Shown in pieces: positions 23,301 through 33,499 of a DNA stretch of 64,000 nt. Numbering within the stretch: position 1 is the stretch's first letter; each line of letters starts with the position of its first letter. Below the pieces are notes generated by a model. That model searched no databases and was not told the DNA's origin. It saw only the letters and a list, made by a program, of their open reading frames with translations. Origin of the DNA: Turnera subulata (Eukaryota; Streptophyta; Magnoliopsida; Malpighiales; Passifloraceae). The stretch spans positions 169,584 through 233,583 of the forward strand of contig JAKUCV010001738.1 in the NCBI GenBank assembly GCA_028386065.3, written 5' to 3'. Made by a program: the position numbers and the translations under genes.

Positions 23301-24496
23301 ACGACAGTGTTAGGGTCAACATTAATGGTGAGGCTCAGAGTTTCAGGGTTAATGTTGAACCCAACAGATAGATTACTTGTTTAAACATATGTATGAGAAC
23401 CATTCTTCTTTGAATGTTCTCCAGTTATGAATCTGTTTTTGCAATAATAATATGCATGTTTGCTTTGAGCCTTTTCCATTTATTATCTCATTTACGCCCA
23501 CAGGCACAAATAATTATACTGTCTTATTCGCTTCAGGGAATAAGTCTGAGTCAATTCATTTGGGATCCATAATAATTCATTTTATTACCGGGGGTGTCTG
23601 TACTCGCGTAAATATACGATCTTCTAGATCATATTAAAACATGCGTTCTTCAGGAACATATTCGAATTTATGCTCTTCTGGAGCGTGTTAATCATTTTTC
23701 ATTTCGAGATGTCATAATATGTTATATTGGCATCCACACATATAATTCTCCCCCTGTGGATGTCAATTTTACATTGTCTTCGAGACTAATGCTTCAGGCA
23801 TTATTCTAAGAAACAATTATAAAGTACTGAAAAGTAAATAAAAATAAATTGCAATGCGTAATAATTTAAACTGAACATAAAAATAAATTGAATATAAAAT
23901 AAATTGCTCCTTCAGGATAAGCAAGTATAATATCCACCTTCTGGTGGTCATATAATTTCCATCTTCTGGTGGTAATATTGTTTATTTTCGATTTTTCTTT
24001 GAAGGATCTTCAGGATCTTTTGAACGGTAAGACTTCCAGTCTTCGTTGTATTTTTCTTTTCCCGAGTCTTCTGGACTCTTACATTTAGTCTTTCAGACTA
24101 TTCTCATTTAAATGCATTTTCGCATTTAATGCCCATTATAAATTTCTTCCGGAAAGTTTAAGGACCTCAAATTCACATAACATAATTGAATATATAAATG
24201 CTTAATTAAAATAAATAAGCAAGGGGCCTAATATTAATTACCCCAAGTAAAGTAAATGGCAGCAAATTGAAATAATGGGCCTAGTACGAGCCCATAAGTA
24301 AAATTAAAGACGAGAAAATTAAATGCAATGGGCCCTATTATAGCCCAATCGGAATTTAAATAAGAACAGAAAATATGCTTACTCGATAAATCTTTCAGCA
24401 ATAACATATATAATACGCTTATACGATAAAGGCGGCTTAGCTGGCCAATAAATAAATGTAACGGCCTTCCGGGCTTATATAACAGTCTTCCGGGCT
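20380..24496 (-). repeat. Array of about 28 hairpins with TTCNG-type loops
   Basis: Short inverted repeats, most with a C-G closing pair around a 5-base loop TTCAG, TTCTG, TTCCG or similar (plus-strand reading), while the stems differ. Clear units: 20380-20394 AAAGC/GCTTT, 20568-20584 AGTTGC/GCAACT, 20884-20898 CTCGC/GCGAG, 21147-21159 and 21174-21186 CCTC/GAGG, 21308-21322 TGTTC/GAACA, 22200-22214 AAAAC/GTTTT, 22335-22347 and 22375-22387 CAGC/GCTG, 23401-23416, 23523-23544 CTTATTC/GAATAAG, 23614-23634, 23641-23661, 23670-23686 ATGCTC/GAGCGT, 23787-23803 TAATGC/GCATTA, 23934-23947 and 23959-23972, 24002-24020, 24029-24043 AAGAC/GTCTT, 24064-24078 GAGTC/GACTC, 24086-24100 TAGTC/GACTA, 24143-24155, 24463-24475, 24484-24496. 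Larger stems also occur (20948-20968; 22022-22060 with 9 bp; 22412-22469; 23731-23762; 24108-24129 with 8 bp). Confidence 0.8.
22688..23371 (+). pseudogene. Antisense gene of element C (227-codon frame, one stop)
   Basis: A frame of 684 nt including its stop, antisense to element C, with one in-frame TGA at 23078-23080. The copy in element B (32618-33301, minus) has exactly the same length. The first 133 residues (segments FFVEGASLGRRNRLAYS and FFVTPMEETFFLED) match nothing I know. From residue 135 comes WNCRG, then a LITET-like segment and a GGMWFSW segment. These are the beginning of an L1-type LINE endonuclease domain, which stops before the GDFN and SDH motifs. The start is placed at the ATG after ACAAAA because it aligns with the other copy. 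TATAAG at 22588-22593 may be its TATA box. Homology with the other copy begins near 22534 and ends near 23398, so promoter and 3' flank were also shared. Confidence 0.7.
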
Positions 24497-24725
24497 TTGC
24501 CGGGAAAAATTCGAGGTTTCAAATTCCGGCCAAAATCACTATTTACGGTCGCCGGAAATTACTATTCACCGTGCCGGATTATTTTGCCAAGGCATCAAAA
24601 TTCCGGCCAAACACTTCTGGGTTTGCCGGATTCCGACCAAAACCATTATTCACATGGCCAAAATTACTGTTCACGAGGCCGAATTTACTATTCATCGCCG
24701 GATTCCGGCCAAATACTATTCATAG
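24497..24725 (-). repeat. Degenerate CCGG-rich repeats
   Basis: Repeated variants of GCCGGATTCCGGCCAAA and ACTATTCAC at roughly 30-45-bp spacing. Similar words occur in element A (4266-4320), element B (36170-36240) and element D (62530-62615), so the motif crosses families. Confidence 0.65.
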
Positions 24726-25152
24726 GCCAAAAACTAATTTCTGGGACTCACCGTGAGCTCTCCATACATTTAATCATCCAATATCAACATTAATTAAACA
24801 TTCAATCACACAATAACATCATTAATTAAACATTAATATATTCGTTTAGGATAAAATTGAGTATATATATTACTTAAGGGCTGAATTGCAGGGACTTACC
24901 TACGTAAAACGAAACGTCAGGGACTAAACAGTTAAATTGGGTCATCTCCTTTCTTTTTTTTTTTCTTCACCCTTTATCTCCACCGACACCTACCCTCTCT
25001 CTCACTTATCTTTCTCTTTTTTTTTCTTCTTTTCACTTTTTTTTCTACTCCCCCTCCCCCCGAACTCCCTCTCCCTTTGTTTCTTTCTTTCTTATCCTTA
25101 CCATCTCTAGCAAGTTCTCTCTTCCAACAAAATAAAGATAGTCCATCCTCTT

Positions 25153-25707
25153 TCATGGAGTCTCCTCACAGGAAAATGGAGTGGAGCTTGCAGGCGGCGG
25201 GGATGGTGCGTCGGTGCCATGGTGGTGGGCGTCGGCGGCGACCGATTTGCCTCGCTCAGGCCAACCATGGCCTGCCCATACCCGGCCTTGAGGAGGTGCT
25301 CGTGATGGCGGCATGAGGCGGCGGATCGAGGTGGCAACGTCGGACCCGACCAAGTCGGGTTCAGCTGACGGGCTTGGCGGATCGAGGGCGCGGTAGAGGA
25401 GGCCGATCTGAGCTGGAGGCGGCGGCGACGGGCTGAGATGGGGCTCGTGTGCCACGACCATCTGCCTTGGAGCTGGCGGCGATGGTGGAGAGGGAGGCGA
25501 CGACGTGCTGGAGGTCGTTGTTGCGGTCGATGTCGAGGACGAAAAAATGGAGGCGGCAGCAGCGAAGGACGGCGGTGCATCGTTTGCCTCCGACGACGGG
25601 GCGCGAGTGGTGGGCTGCTTGAGGTGACGCCGTTGAAGGCGGTGGAGAAGGGTGTTGCCGGTGATGTTTTTGTTGGTCTTGGCTTGTCCTTGGTTTTTTT
25701 TTTTCAT
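25153..25707 (-). CDS. Pro/Ser-rich 184-aa frame behind element C primer site
   Basis: A complete frame on the element's sense strand, starting about 90 bases after the primer-binding site. It begins with a Lys/Gln/Asn-rich stretch and continues as low-complexity Pro, Ser, Thr and Arg with HHH and PPP runs. G+C is far above the flanks, and a second frame of similar composition overlaps (25107-25580). No domain is recognisable. It could be a captured host exon or the remnant of a gag-like leader. The coding potential is uncertain because a GC-rich stretch gives long frames by chance. Confidence 0.3.
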   Translation of the reverse strand: MKKKNQGQAKTNKNITGNTLLHRLQRRHLKQPTTRAPSSEANDAPPSFAAAASIFSSSTSTATTTSSTSSPPSPPSPPAPRQMVVAHEPHLSPSPPPPAQIGLLYRALDPPSPSAEPDLVGSDVATSIRRLMPPSRAPPQGRVWAGHGWPERGKSVAADAHHHGTDAPSPPPASSTPFSCEETP

Positions 25708-25776
25708 GACCGTGTGGTGTTTTGCAGCATATTTCTCTTTTTTTTCTAATTCATCCTCGGGTAAGATCGTAGAGAC

Positions 25777-25794
25777 GTTATCGTGCTGATAACA
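25777..25794 (-). other. Primer-binding site of element C
   Basis: Directly after the LTR end the minus strand reads TGTTATCAGCACGATAAC. Its first twelve bases match nine of those in the initiator-Met complement TGGTATCAGAGC. Confidence 0.55.
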
Positions 25795-25997
25795 TGTTGT
25801 AAATTAGGTGTTTTAATGTGATATTATTTCATAGTAAATGGAGAAGGAAAGGAGGAGATGGAGATGGCCGGCAGCAGAGGAGAAGAAAAGCTCATTCTCA
25901 TTCTATTATTTGGACAATATAAATAGATAAGGGAATTAACTGTTTTGGTAGGTACACAGTATTCACACAATACACATGTTTTTTTTCTTTTATAACA
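25795..25997 (-). mobile_element. Element C, 5' LTR (203 bp)
   Basis: Same sequence and ends as the left LTR (TGTTGTAAATTAGG...TATAACA on the plus strand). It is followed by CTTTT, the right copy of the target duplication. Confidence 0.85.
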
Positions 25998-26204
25998 CTT
26001 TTTTTTTTGCTTTCGCACTGGTGTCTTGGGCCAACCCATCTTTAAGGGATAACAACGGGCCCAGACTAATCCAGCTCATGGCATGATTGGAACCATAAAA
26101 GTTGGCGCCACTAGCCCCTAGAGTGCTGCGTTCCCAAGACTCGAACTCGAGATCCCTTGGTTAAGCTAGAACAACTCCAACCAGTTGATCTAACCCATCA
26201 GGGT
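25998..26204 (-). mobile_element. SINE split by element C
   Basis: A minus-sense tRNA-derived SINE with box-A-like TTAGATCAACTGGTTGGAGT and box-B-like GAGTTCGAGTC, then GGCGCCAAC and a T run (its A tail read from the plus strand). Its 18-bp target duplication TACCATGTACAAATCTCT is found at 26205-26222 and, 6.3 kb away, at 19633-19650. Element C therefore landed within the A tail. Confidence 0.8.
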
Positions 26205-26222
26205 TACCATGTACAAATCTCT

Positions 26223-26721
26223 GTATCCGAAAAAAATGGCTTCAGTGTTCCAATCAAATTAAAGTACTGATATTTTGTATTTAATTAGTTTATCTTCCCT
26301 ACGTATGAATTAATAGGGAATACAACCAGCTAATTAACAAAATTTGATGAGGATATTTAATTGGATGCTTTTAACTAAATAAGTTAAGTATAATTAAGAG
26401 TGAGCCAGAGCACAACAGGAACCCAAGATGAGGAAGAGAACATGATTACTGAATAGAAGAAGAATAAGAAAAAGCCCTTAAAGCAACGAGGAAGGAGGGC
26501 CTGCAGGTTGCTTCTTTTCGCTTGATTTATCTAAAAATGCTTTCTTTGAAAAAGTATCTATTACAAACAGGATCGTCAGTCTGTCATCAATTTGCTGCTT
26601 TTTTTTTTTTGAAAGGCTTATTCTAGAAACTCATCTAACATATAAACATGAAGCCAGTAATGTATGATGTTCAACGACTTTTACAGTTACCATGCAAGTA
26701 ATTATAACTTGGCTGACGCTG
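26223..26721. other. Intergenic DNA between the SINE and element B
   Basis: AT-rich, no gene or recognisable repeat seen. A T run is at about 26601-26611. Confidence 0.5.
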
Positions 26722-28596
26722 TGTAACGACCCAGGTAAAATTTTCGTGATTTTTACCGAGTTTTTTTAACTCTCACAGTGGTAAATAAATTTTATCGCTA
26801 TTAGCGAGAAATCTACCTCCCTGCGTTTTCTTTTTGAGTTTTATCGGGAATAACCGAGCTTCGTTTCGACCACCAAGGACATGCGATGTTTGAGTATCTT
26901 TCGTTTAACCGAGCCTTGGAATTTAATTCCGAGGGTGACTATGGTTTTTCGAGGATTCTACGCAGCTTACCGAGCCTTGGTTTTGAAAACCAGGACTTGG
27001 ACAACGCTCAGGAGAATTAAACGGATTTTCCGAGGTCAAGTTGCATTTTCGGACTGGGACGGAATTTCGGAAAGAAGATTATACCCCTGGGTTATTTTGG
27101 AACCCAAGAGAAATTGGAAGGGCAAATAAGTCTTTTGTAGGATCAGATTTTTTCTGTTGAACCCTGCAATAATTGGTAGATATTTTATTCTTTTCTTTCC
27201 TTCTTCCCTTTTTCTTTTTCCTTCCACTTTCTCTTGTCTCCATCTCCCGATTTTTTTTTCCTTCAGCCGGCCCCCACTCCCCATTTTCTCTTCCATCTTT
27301 TCTTTTCTCCTTTGTCTCCTTACTTTTTTATTTTTTTATTTCTCTTCTCCTTCCCTGAATCCCACACTCTCCTACAACCAACTCCTCCCCTGCTTCCTTC
27401 CTCTCCCCACCAAACACGCCGCCGTTCCTTCCCCATCAATCACCGACCCCCTCTCTTTCCTCTGCTCTCTTCAAATCCGCCGCCGCTGCACACCTTCTTC
27501 CTCTTCCTCCTTGGTCCTGTTCTCCTCCACCTCACCGCCGTCGCAGAGGGCCGCCACCGCGCATAGGGAAGCCGATTCTCCTTTCCTCTCCTTCATCCTC
27601 ACATCCCCTCCCTGTTGTTGCCTCTGATCGCCGCCTTCTCGCTCCGTCGCAGCAACGTGAGCCGCTGCCGTCTCTCTCCTCCCACCAATCGCGGCCGCCG
27701 ACCCCTGCAACTCGTCACCGCCATGACTGTCACCCTGGCCTCCACTCCGATCTGCCGCTTTCCGTCGCTGCCGCGTGGTGTGTTTGTTTGTCTTTGGTCT
27801 GTTTGGTGTGGCCGAGGTGGATGTGTATGGTATGATGTTAATGGTGTTGTTGTGGATGTGGGTTATGGTGTTATGGGCAGCGGACGCCACTGTGCGGTGG
27901 TTTGGACGTTTTGTTTGGTGACGAGCAGTAACAGAGGGTATGGAATGTGTTGTAGGTTGCCGTGAACAGTGTGCCGAAATCCCCAGACCCTTGGACTATC
28001 CACGCATTATTAACGGACCCGGACTTTAAAGCGGCTTTAATTAATCACATGAATTAATTTAATTAATCAATATTAACTTATGATTTTATTTTAGTTATGC
28101 TTAACTTTATTTAAGTTATGTTTTATTTAATTTTCTGTATGGGCCATTAAAAAGGCCTATTGTAATTATTTCTTCGGTTTTATTTGGGCTAATATTATAA
28201 AAAGGCCCATGATAATTTATTTTCAATCCTATCCTTATTTATTAATTTCTATTTCTATTTTATGAATAATTGAGCTATAAATTTGATTTACTTACTAATT
28301 ATTATCCTATATATATATGGTTATATATGATTTATCTAGTGTATATACAAGTATTTTCTTATCACAAGCAACTATAGGGCCGGTATATCGGCTTGGACGC
28401 TCGGTTTCGATTTTAATTCAAAATCAAGTATGATTAGTATATCGGTTGGAAACATATAACGAGCTAATCTTCAATTAATTGGAAAGGCTAATTTTATATT
28501 TTAAGGAAATTATGGAGACAATAAAAATAAATAGGGCATAAGACAAGCCGTATAGTAATAAAACCAGCATCATGCATGATCATCTTTGTTTGTGCA

Positions 28597-31248
28597 TGAG
28601 ACGCCCCGACCCGTATTTACCGTACACAGTAAAGACGTGCCGGAACTGTGACAATCCAACCCAACATGACTCAGCATACAGTGTATACAACAAATATCCG
28701 GGCTCAACAGCCCATAGTAAAAACAACAATAAAATCTCAACCGGCCCAATGGCCCAATAATAATAAAACAGTGCACAGCAGAAGACTTAAAGACTCACTA
28801 ACACTGTATGCGTAATAGATGCAAACTATGGATCCAAGCCCGTCCAAGGGATAACGCCGCAGCCTGTCTGGAATGCACCCAACCTGTACAACAAATAACT
28901 CATCCTACGGGATGAAAGCCCGCAGGTGAGGGGTGAGTCCGAAGTGCTCACGACAATGGAAAGACGATCAATATGAACACTAAAATACTCAAGGTCCAAA
29001 AGCAACAATCAAACCAAAAGACTCAATAAAAATCCAATTATCCAATTTTATCTTTCCGGGCCCCGTCACGGATAAGCTAGGGTCGTACCAGGTTATCAAC
29101 CTATTCCTGGTGCCAGATCAAAAAGAACCCGGGATCAACATCCCAATATCAAACTCAGGGATCAACATCCCAATCAAACCGGCATCAACATGCCCATCAC
29201 AAGTAACCCAGATCATGGCACCACAAAACAGTCACAAACCATCCGGTCGTACCTCTACTTACCACGTGACAATTATATTACCGTCATCAAAAACCAAACT
29301 CAGGGATCGACATCCCTAACCAAAATACCAAGGATCGACATCCTTGTCACTATTCATTAATTATACCATTATACTTATTCCAAACGACACAGAAAATCGA
29401 CACGGGGATAAACATCCCAAAAATACCAAACAAGCACCGGGATAGACATCCCGAGCCAAAACACAACAAAAGCACAGCATCCAACAATGCAACAACACCA
29501 AACACAATAACCGAGTAATAAGGCACATATTGAAGGAAATCCATCCTCACCTTGGCCGATTACTCAACTCCGGAAACTATGACCGGTACGACGCCGGCTC
29601 CTCGGGAAACTGCCCGATATCCAAAAACCTATACAACAAAATCATACATACACATAAATGCACATATTCGGTATGCAATGATGCCAATACTACGAAATTA
29701 CCCATCCCGGTTCTTACTCGATATTATTTCCGTTTACCGAAAATATTTATCCGAACGTATATCCGAATACTACTTCGGTACCATACTTTAATTAAAACTC
29801 TTTTCAAAATATTTTCATAAAATAATTATAATTTCCAAAACAATAATTACTACAATTTTCCAGAAAAATAATAACCTATTTATAATTTTCAGAAAATATT
29901 TAGTATTTATCTTTTCCTAAATATATAATAATATTTTCCAACACCAAAATTATAATTACCTTTAATTCCAAAGTACATATATATATATATAATTTCCATA
30001 AACATAATTTCCAGACGAAAATAATATACATATAAATTTTCCAAAAATTATTTCCAAGGCATATATATATATTTTTCAAACTAACCATAATAATTTACAA
30101 ATGAAACATAATTATTTATCAAAGTAAATATATTTATGTTTTCTTGGAAATACCAGAATTAAATTGGCAGTAATTTACTCAAAATAATTATATAATTTTT
30201 TTTCCAAAATTAATTTCCAGAATATGGATAAATATATATGTATATATATATATATTTTTTTTACTGGAATGGGCCAACAGTTCAAGCCCACATCCAAAAC
30301 CCAGCAGGTCCAGCCGCGGCCCAAGCACCAAGGCCCAGCGTCCAGACCCGCGACTCAGCCCAGAAACTAACCCACCCGTATCAACATACGGATCTTGCAA
30401 GATCCGGGTCTTACCTCCGGGTTACAGGGCTGGCGACGACGGCGGCGGCGCGACGCAGCGCGAGGGAGGTGTCGCGAGGCGCGGCATGAGGCGGCGACTC
30501 CACGGCAGCGGCAACCTGAGCGCGGCGGCGTCGGCCGAAGGCGCAGGAGCAGAGGAAGCAAGATCTGCGGGTCGCGCGGCGGGTCTTCGGCGCGTCACGG
30601 CGTCACTCGCGGCGGAAGGAGGAGGAGGCGACTGGGTTCAGGTCGCGACGGTGAGGGGAAGAGGTGGATGGCGGCGGTGGCACGCGACTCGGCCGGGAAC
30701 GGCGGCGCGAGCACAGTGAAGGAGGCGTTGGGGTGACGCACTGTTCATCTTTTTTTTTTTTCTTTTTTTCGAATTTCTGTATTTTCTTTTTATTTTCTTC
30801 CTCTCTTTTCTTTTCTTTTTCTCTCTTTTTCTTTTTCTCTCTTTTTCTCTCTTTTTTTTTTTTTTCTTCTTCTCTTCTTCTGCTCTTCCACCGGCTTCTC
30901 TTCCTTTTATAAACTGAATGTTACTATTGAATGTTACTATTAAGCTTGTGATTAATAATAATGCAGTTCGTCTGCATTACGGGCGAATCCGATCCGGACC
31001 AGAAAATAACAGGTACCTCCTTAGTTATTTTCCGGTGTGATTTTCCGAGAAATTCCGAAAACCGAAAAAATACCAACTTAGTTCCGAAAAATTCACGGGA
31101 AAATCACGAGCGCGGGAAAACCCTCGGTTTCGAAAAACGACTCCCGATTTACCTTGAATTAATTACCCAAGATTAATTCAACAGTAAATCACGGTAAATA
31201 GACTTTTACAGTCCGGTAAAAATCCAAAATTTTACCCGGGCTGTTACA
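28597..31248 (-). mobile_element. Solo LTR 1 (2652 bp) in element B 5' LTR
   Basis: Plus-strand ends TGAGACGCCCCGACCC...GGGCTGTTACA, flanked by perfect GTGCA duplications (28592-28596, 31249-31253). The uninterrupted target is seen in the other LTR of element B at about 39780. It has no interior, so it is a solo LTR. It carries seven GGGAT-type hairpins, an AT-rich zone, a GC-rich zone (30290-30740) and a T/C-rich tract (30750-30890). Confidence 0.92.
29131..29452 (-). repeat. Hairpin array in solo LTR 1 (7 units)
   Basis: Units at 29131-29144, 29158-29171, 29181-29194, 29303-29316, 29331-29344, 29405-29418 and 29439-29452. Most are GGGAT/ATCCC with loops caac, cgac, aaac or agac. Two have different but still complementary stems: GGCAT/ATGCC (29181) and AGGAT/ATCCT (29331), the latter extending to 7 bp as CAAGGAT/ATCCTTG. 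The changes preserve pairing. Confidence 0.85.
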
Positions 31249-31767
31249 GTGCATTGTAAGTAATTATCGTTTTTATTAAAATAGGGATATCGAAGCTTGA
31301 CCAGATAACAGCTTTCGAGGAGTGTCAGGTGAGGATATAAACTTATAAACTTTGGTATGCTGCCCGTGATACCCCGGTTGTTTGTTTGATTGTTATTTAT
31401 ATGTTATCTTGTCGTGCCTGTCATGTTATTGCTGGCTACTATTATGATTATTGTTATATGCTTGCTGACTACTGTGGACTAGCTGTTGAGCTTTGTGATG
31501 TCGATATGATTATTGTGACGTTCGTATGAGATAAGTGGTATTTGATCGGTCAATAGCAGTGACCCGGTATTGTGACATTGTGATTGAATTTCCAGAGGAG
31601 CTGTGAGGCTGAAAGCCTGCTCGGGAAAGTGAGTATGTTGGGTTACTGTTGGACAGTGGAGTAAGAAATAATAGTAAACAGTGGTAATATCATCTAGACT
31701 TCTAGGTTGTCTCGTGACAGGTATTGGTACGGCCAGATGGTAGTCGCCTTGCGATTTGTGATATATA

Positions 31768-31809
31768 GGGAGGACTGCGGGACTCCCGGTTAAGGACTGC
31801 GGGACTCAG
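31768..31809 (+). repeat. Constant-loop hairpins of element B, 5' LTR copy
   Basis: GGGAG-gactgcggga-CTCCC at 31768-31787 is perfect. The next unit (31790-31809) has the same 10-base loop with a partly decayed stem TTAAG/CTCAG. Confidence 0.75.
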
Positions 31810-32085
31810 TTGATTTGTTATAGGAGTACCCTGGGGTTAGCTAACCTGGCTACCAGGCACGACCAATATTTATTACGTGACAGGGCCCTAATAATAAAAT
31901 TGGTAAGTCTACCGTCAAGTGTCGGTGAGTTTAAAAGACTAGCTTAACCGTGAGAGGTCTGACGTATAGTGAGTTCAGCTAAGTTTTTTACCGATGCTAT
32001 GATTGTGCTTGCTATACTTCTATTGTTTTTGTGTTGGCTTGGGTGTATTTACGGTTGCTCGTATACTGCGGTTTATTTGTTTATC

Positions 32086-32109
32086 GGTGAGACAGTGGTT
32101 GGTCTCACC
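32086..32109 (+). repeat. 8-bp hairpin near LTR 3' end, shared with element D
   Basis: GGTGAGAC and GTCTCACC flank the loop AGTGGTTG. The same 24 bases occur in element D on its sense strand (61008-61031), although the LTRs otherwise differ. Confidence 0.8.
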
Positions 32110-32398
32110 CCTCACACAGTCCTTGCAGGTTAGATCAGGATTGCATTTCGGCGGCTGCAGTGTACCCTCGGACAGGACTCGGATCCATTAGTTTGCATCG
32201 AGCTTTGCATATGTTGTCATTGAGTTTATAAATGCTTCCGCTGTATTATTGTATTGAGATCCCCGAGGTCGAGTGATATGTTGTTTCATTGAGCCATTGG
32301 TCCAGTTTTCTATTGTATTTACTATTTGTGCCACGTGTCGGTACTATTGTTCGGTATTTACTGTTTGCTGGGTAAATTTGGGTCGGGGTGTTTCATTT

Positions 32399-32410
32399 TG
32401 GTAGCGGAGC
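32399..32410 (+). other. Primer-binding site of element B
   Basis: TGGTAGCGGAGC three bases after the LTR end, followed by GGGCGG exactly as in element A. Confidence 0.75.
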
Positions 32411-32617
32411 GGGCGGTAGGTCCTTGGGTGATTGTTTTGTTTATTTGTTGTGCATAGTTCGCTCCATATGATTATCATGATGCATTCATATTCATATATC
32501 TAGAGCATAATGGATCCAGTCGAGGGATGCCAGCCTGTCACAGAACATTCACATAAAAAATAATTGATGACATACACATGCTTAAACATAAATAATTTAT
32601 TGGAATTATTATTATTT

Positions 32618-33301
32618 TTATCTGGCGGGTACAACGTTGACTCTGAAACTGTTCGAGTCGTTGGTAATGTTGACCCTGATGCTATTGTTCCACGAGAATC
32701 ACATACCGCCCGAATTGTTTTGGCCGTGAAGTTCGAACCGGTTTGCCAGAGGAAAACGAAGTGGGATGACACCGTGATCGTCTTCAAGCTGCCACTGGGT
32801 CTCTGTGAGCAGAACCATGTTGGGCTTGTACTAGTTCTTCAGATCTCTCAAGGTACGCACGAACTCATGGGAACGCCTAGCGATTCCTCTACAGTTCCAA
32901 ACCAGTAGTTGGACTTTATGCCAAGTTGGTGGTAACCTAGTTACTCGGGGCACGCTCTGAGCGGTCATCGAAACCTGGTAGTAGGTACCTTGGTTCAGGA
33001 ATTGACAAGTGGGCTCTAGGTTGAATTCTTGAAGTCTTTCAGAAATGAAAAACATGACGGAATTGGTCGAGCCGTAGAAGGAAGTTCTTAGGGTGCTTTG
33101 GTCCTCTAGGAAGAACGTCTCTTCCATAGGAGTGACAAAGAACCTGAACGAGTAGAGTTCGTCGATGAAGACCAGACGAGGCATCCTGCCAAGCTCATTC
33201 GGTAGTTCCTCTGGATGCTCGTTTATCAGGCTGTAGGCCAGCCTATTCCTCCTTCCTAAGGAGGCACCCTCGACGAAGAAGATAGCTGATGGAGAAGGCA
33301 T
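32618..33301 (-). pseudogene. Antisense gene of element B (227-codon frame, two stops)
   Basis: Homologue of the frame at 22688-23371, with identical 684-nt length including the stop and no indels between them that I can see. Stops inside are a TAG at 32831-32833 and a TGA further on in the GGM-W-FSW segment. The N-terminal 133 residues are well conserved between copies (RRNRLAYS, DELYS, FFVTPMEETFFLED), which suggests past selection on protein. The C-terminal part starts with WNCRGIARR, the LINE endonuclease start. A TATA box (33417-33424) lies 115 bp upstream and an AATAAA lies just behind the stop. It runs against element B's sense, as its homologue does in element C. Confidence 0.75.
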
Positions 33302-33416
33302 TCTGTCTCGGCGTATTTTATTTCTTTCTGATCGTGATTTGTGTTTATTTTTCTAAACTTGTTTTACAAAATTCTCTTTCAAAATGCTTTTGAAGAATTG
33401 CATCTCAGTCCTCTGT

Positions 33417-33424
33417 CTTTTATA
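33417..33424 (-). promoter_or_regulatory. TATA box of the antisense 227-codon gene
   Basis: TATAAAAG on the minus strand, 116 bp before the ATG. It would give a leader of roughly 90 nt. Confidence 0.5.
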
Positions 33425-33499
33425 CTCTTACAGGAAATATAATTACCGTTTTGTTTTTCAAAGTTTATACCCCACCTAACTCTAGAAAAGTCTAAAAGA

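Larger units (their letters stand above)
19654..25997 (-). mobile_element. Element C, non-autonomous LTR element with hairpin array
   Basis: Bounded by short LTRs and the 5-bp target duplication CTTTT (19649-19653 and 25998-26002). Sense is minus: the polypurine tract GGGGGAG lies next to the left LTR and the primer site next to the right LTR. No gag, protease, integrase or RT similarity is seen. In sense order the interior holds a GC-rich segment with a 184-codon frame, a CCGG-rich repeat zone, and a 4-kb zone of small hairpins. A 684-nt gene lies antisense within that zone. It sits in the A tail of a SINE. Confidence 0.85.
26722..32395 (+). mobile_element. Element B, 5' LTR
   Basis: Starts TGTAACGACCCAGG and ends GGGTCGGGGTGTTTCA. 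It contains a pyrimidine-rich tract (27170-27360), a GC-rich segment (27370-27780), the solo LTR at 28597-31248, the constant-loop hairpins near 31768 and an 8-bp hairpin at 32086-32109. Long frames in the pyrimidine-rich part (27157-27965) are compositional, although the downstream LTR has a related 264-codon frame at 35378-36172. Confidence 0.85.

Noticed and set aside
20380..24496. CRISPR-like array in element C
   Set aside because: Units are inverted repeats with variable arms, not constant direct repeats with spacers, and this is plant DNA.
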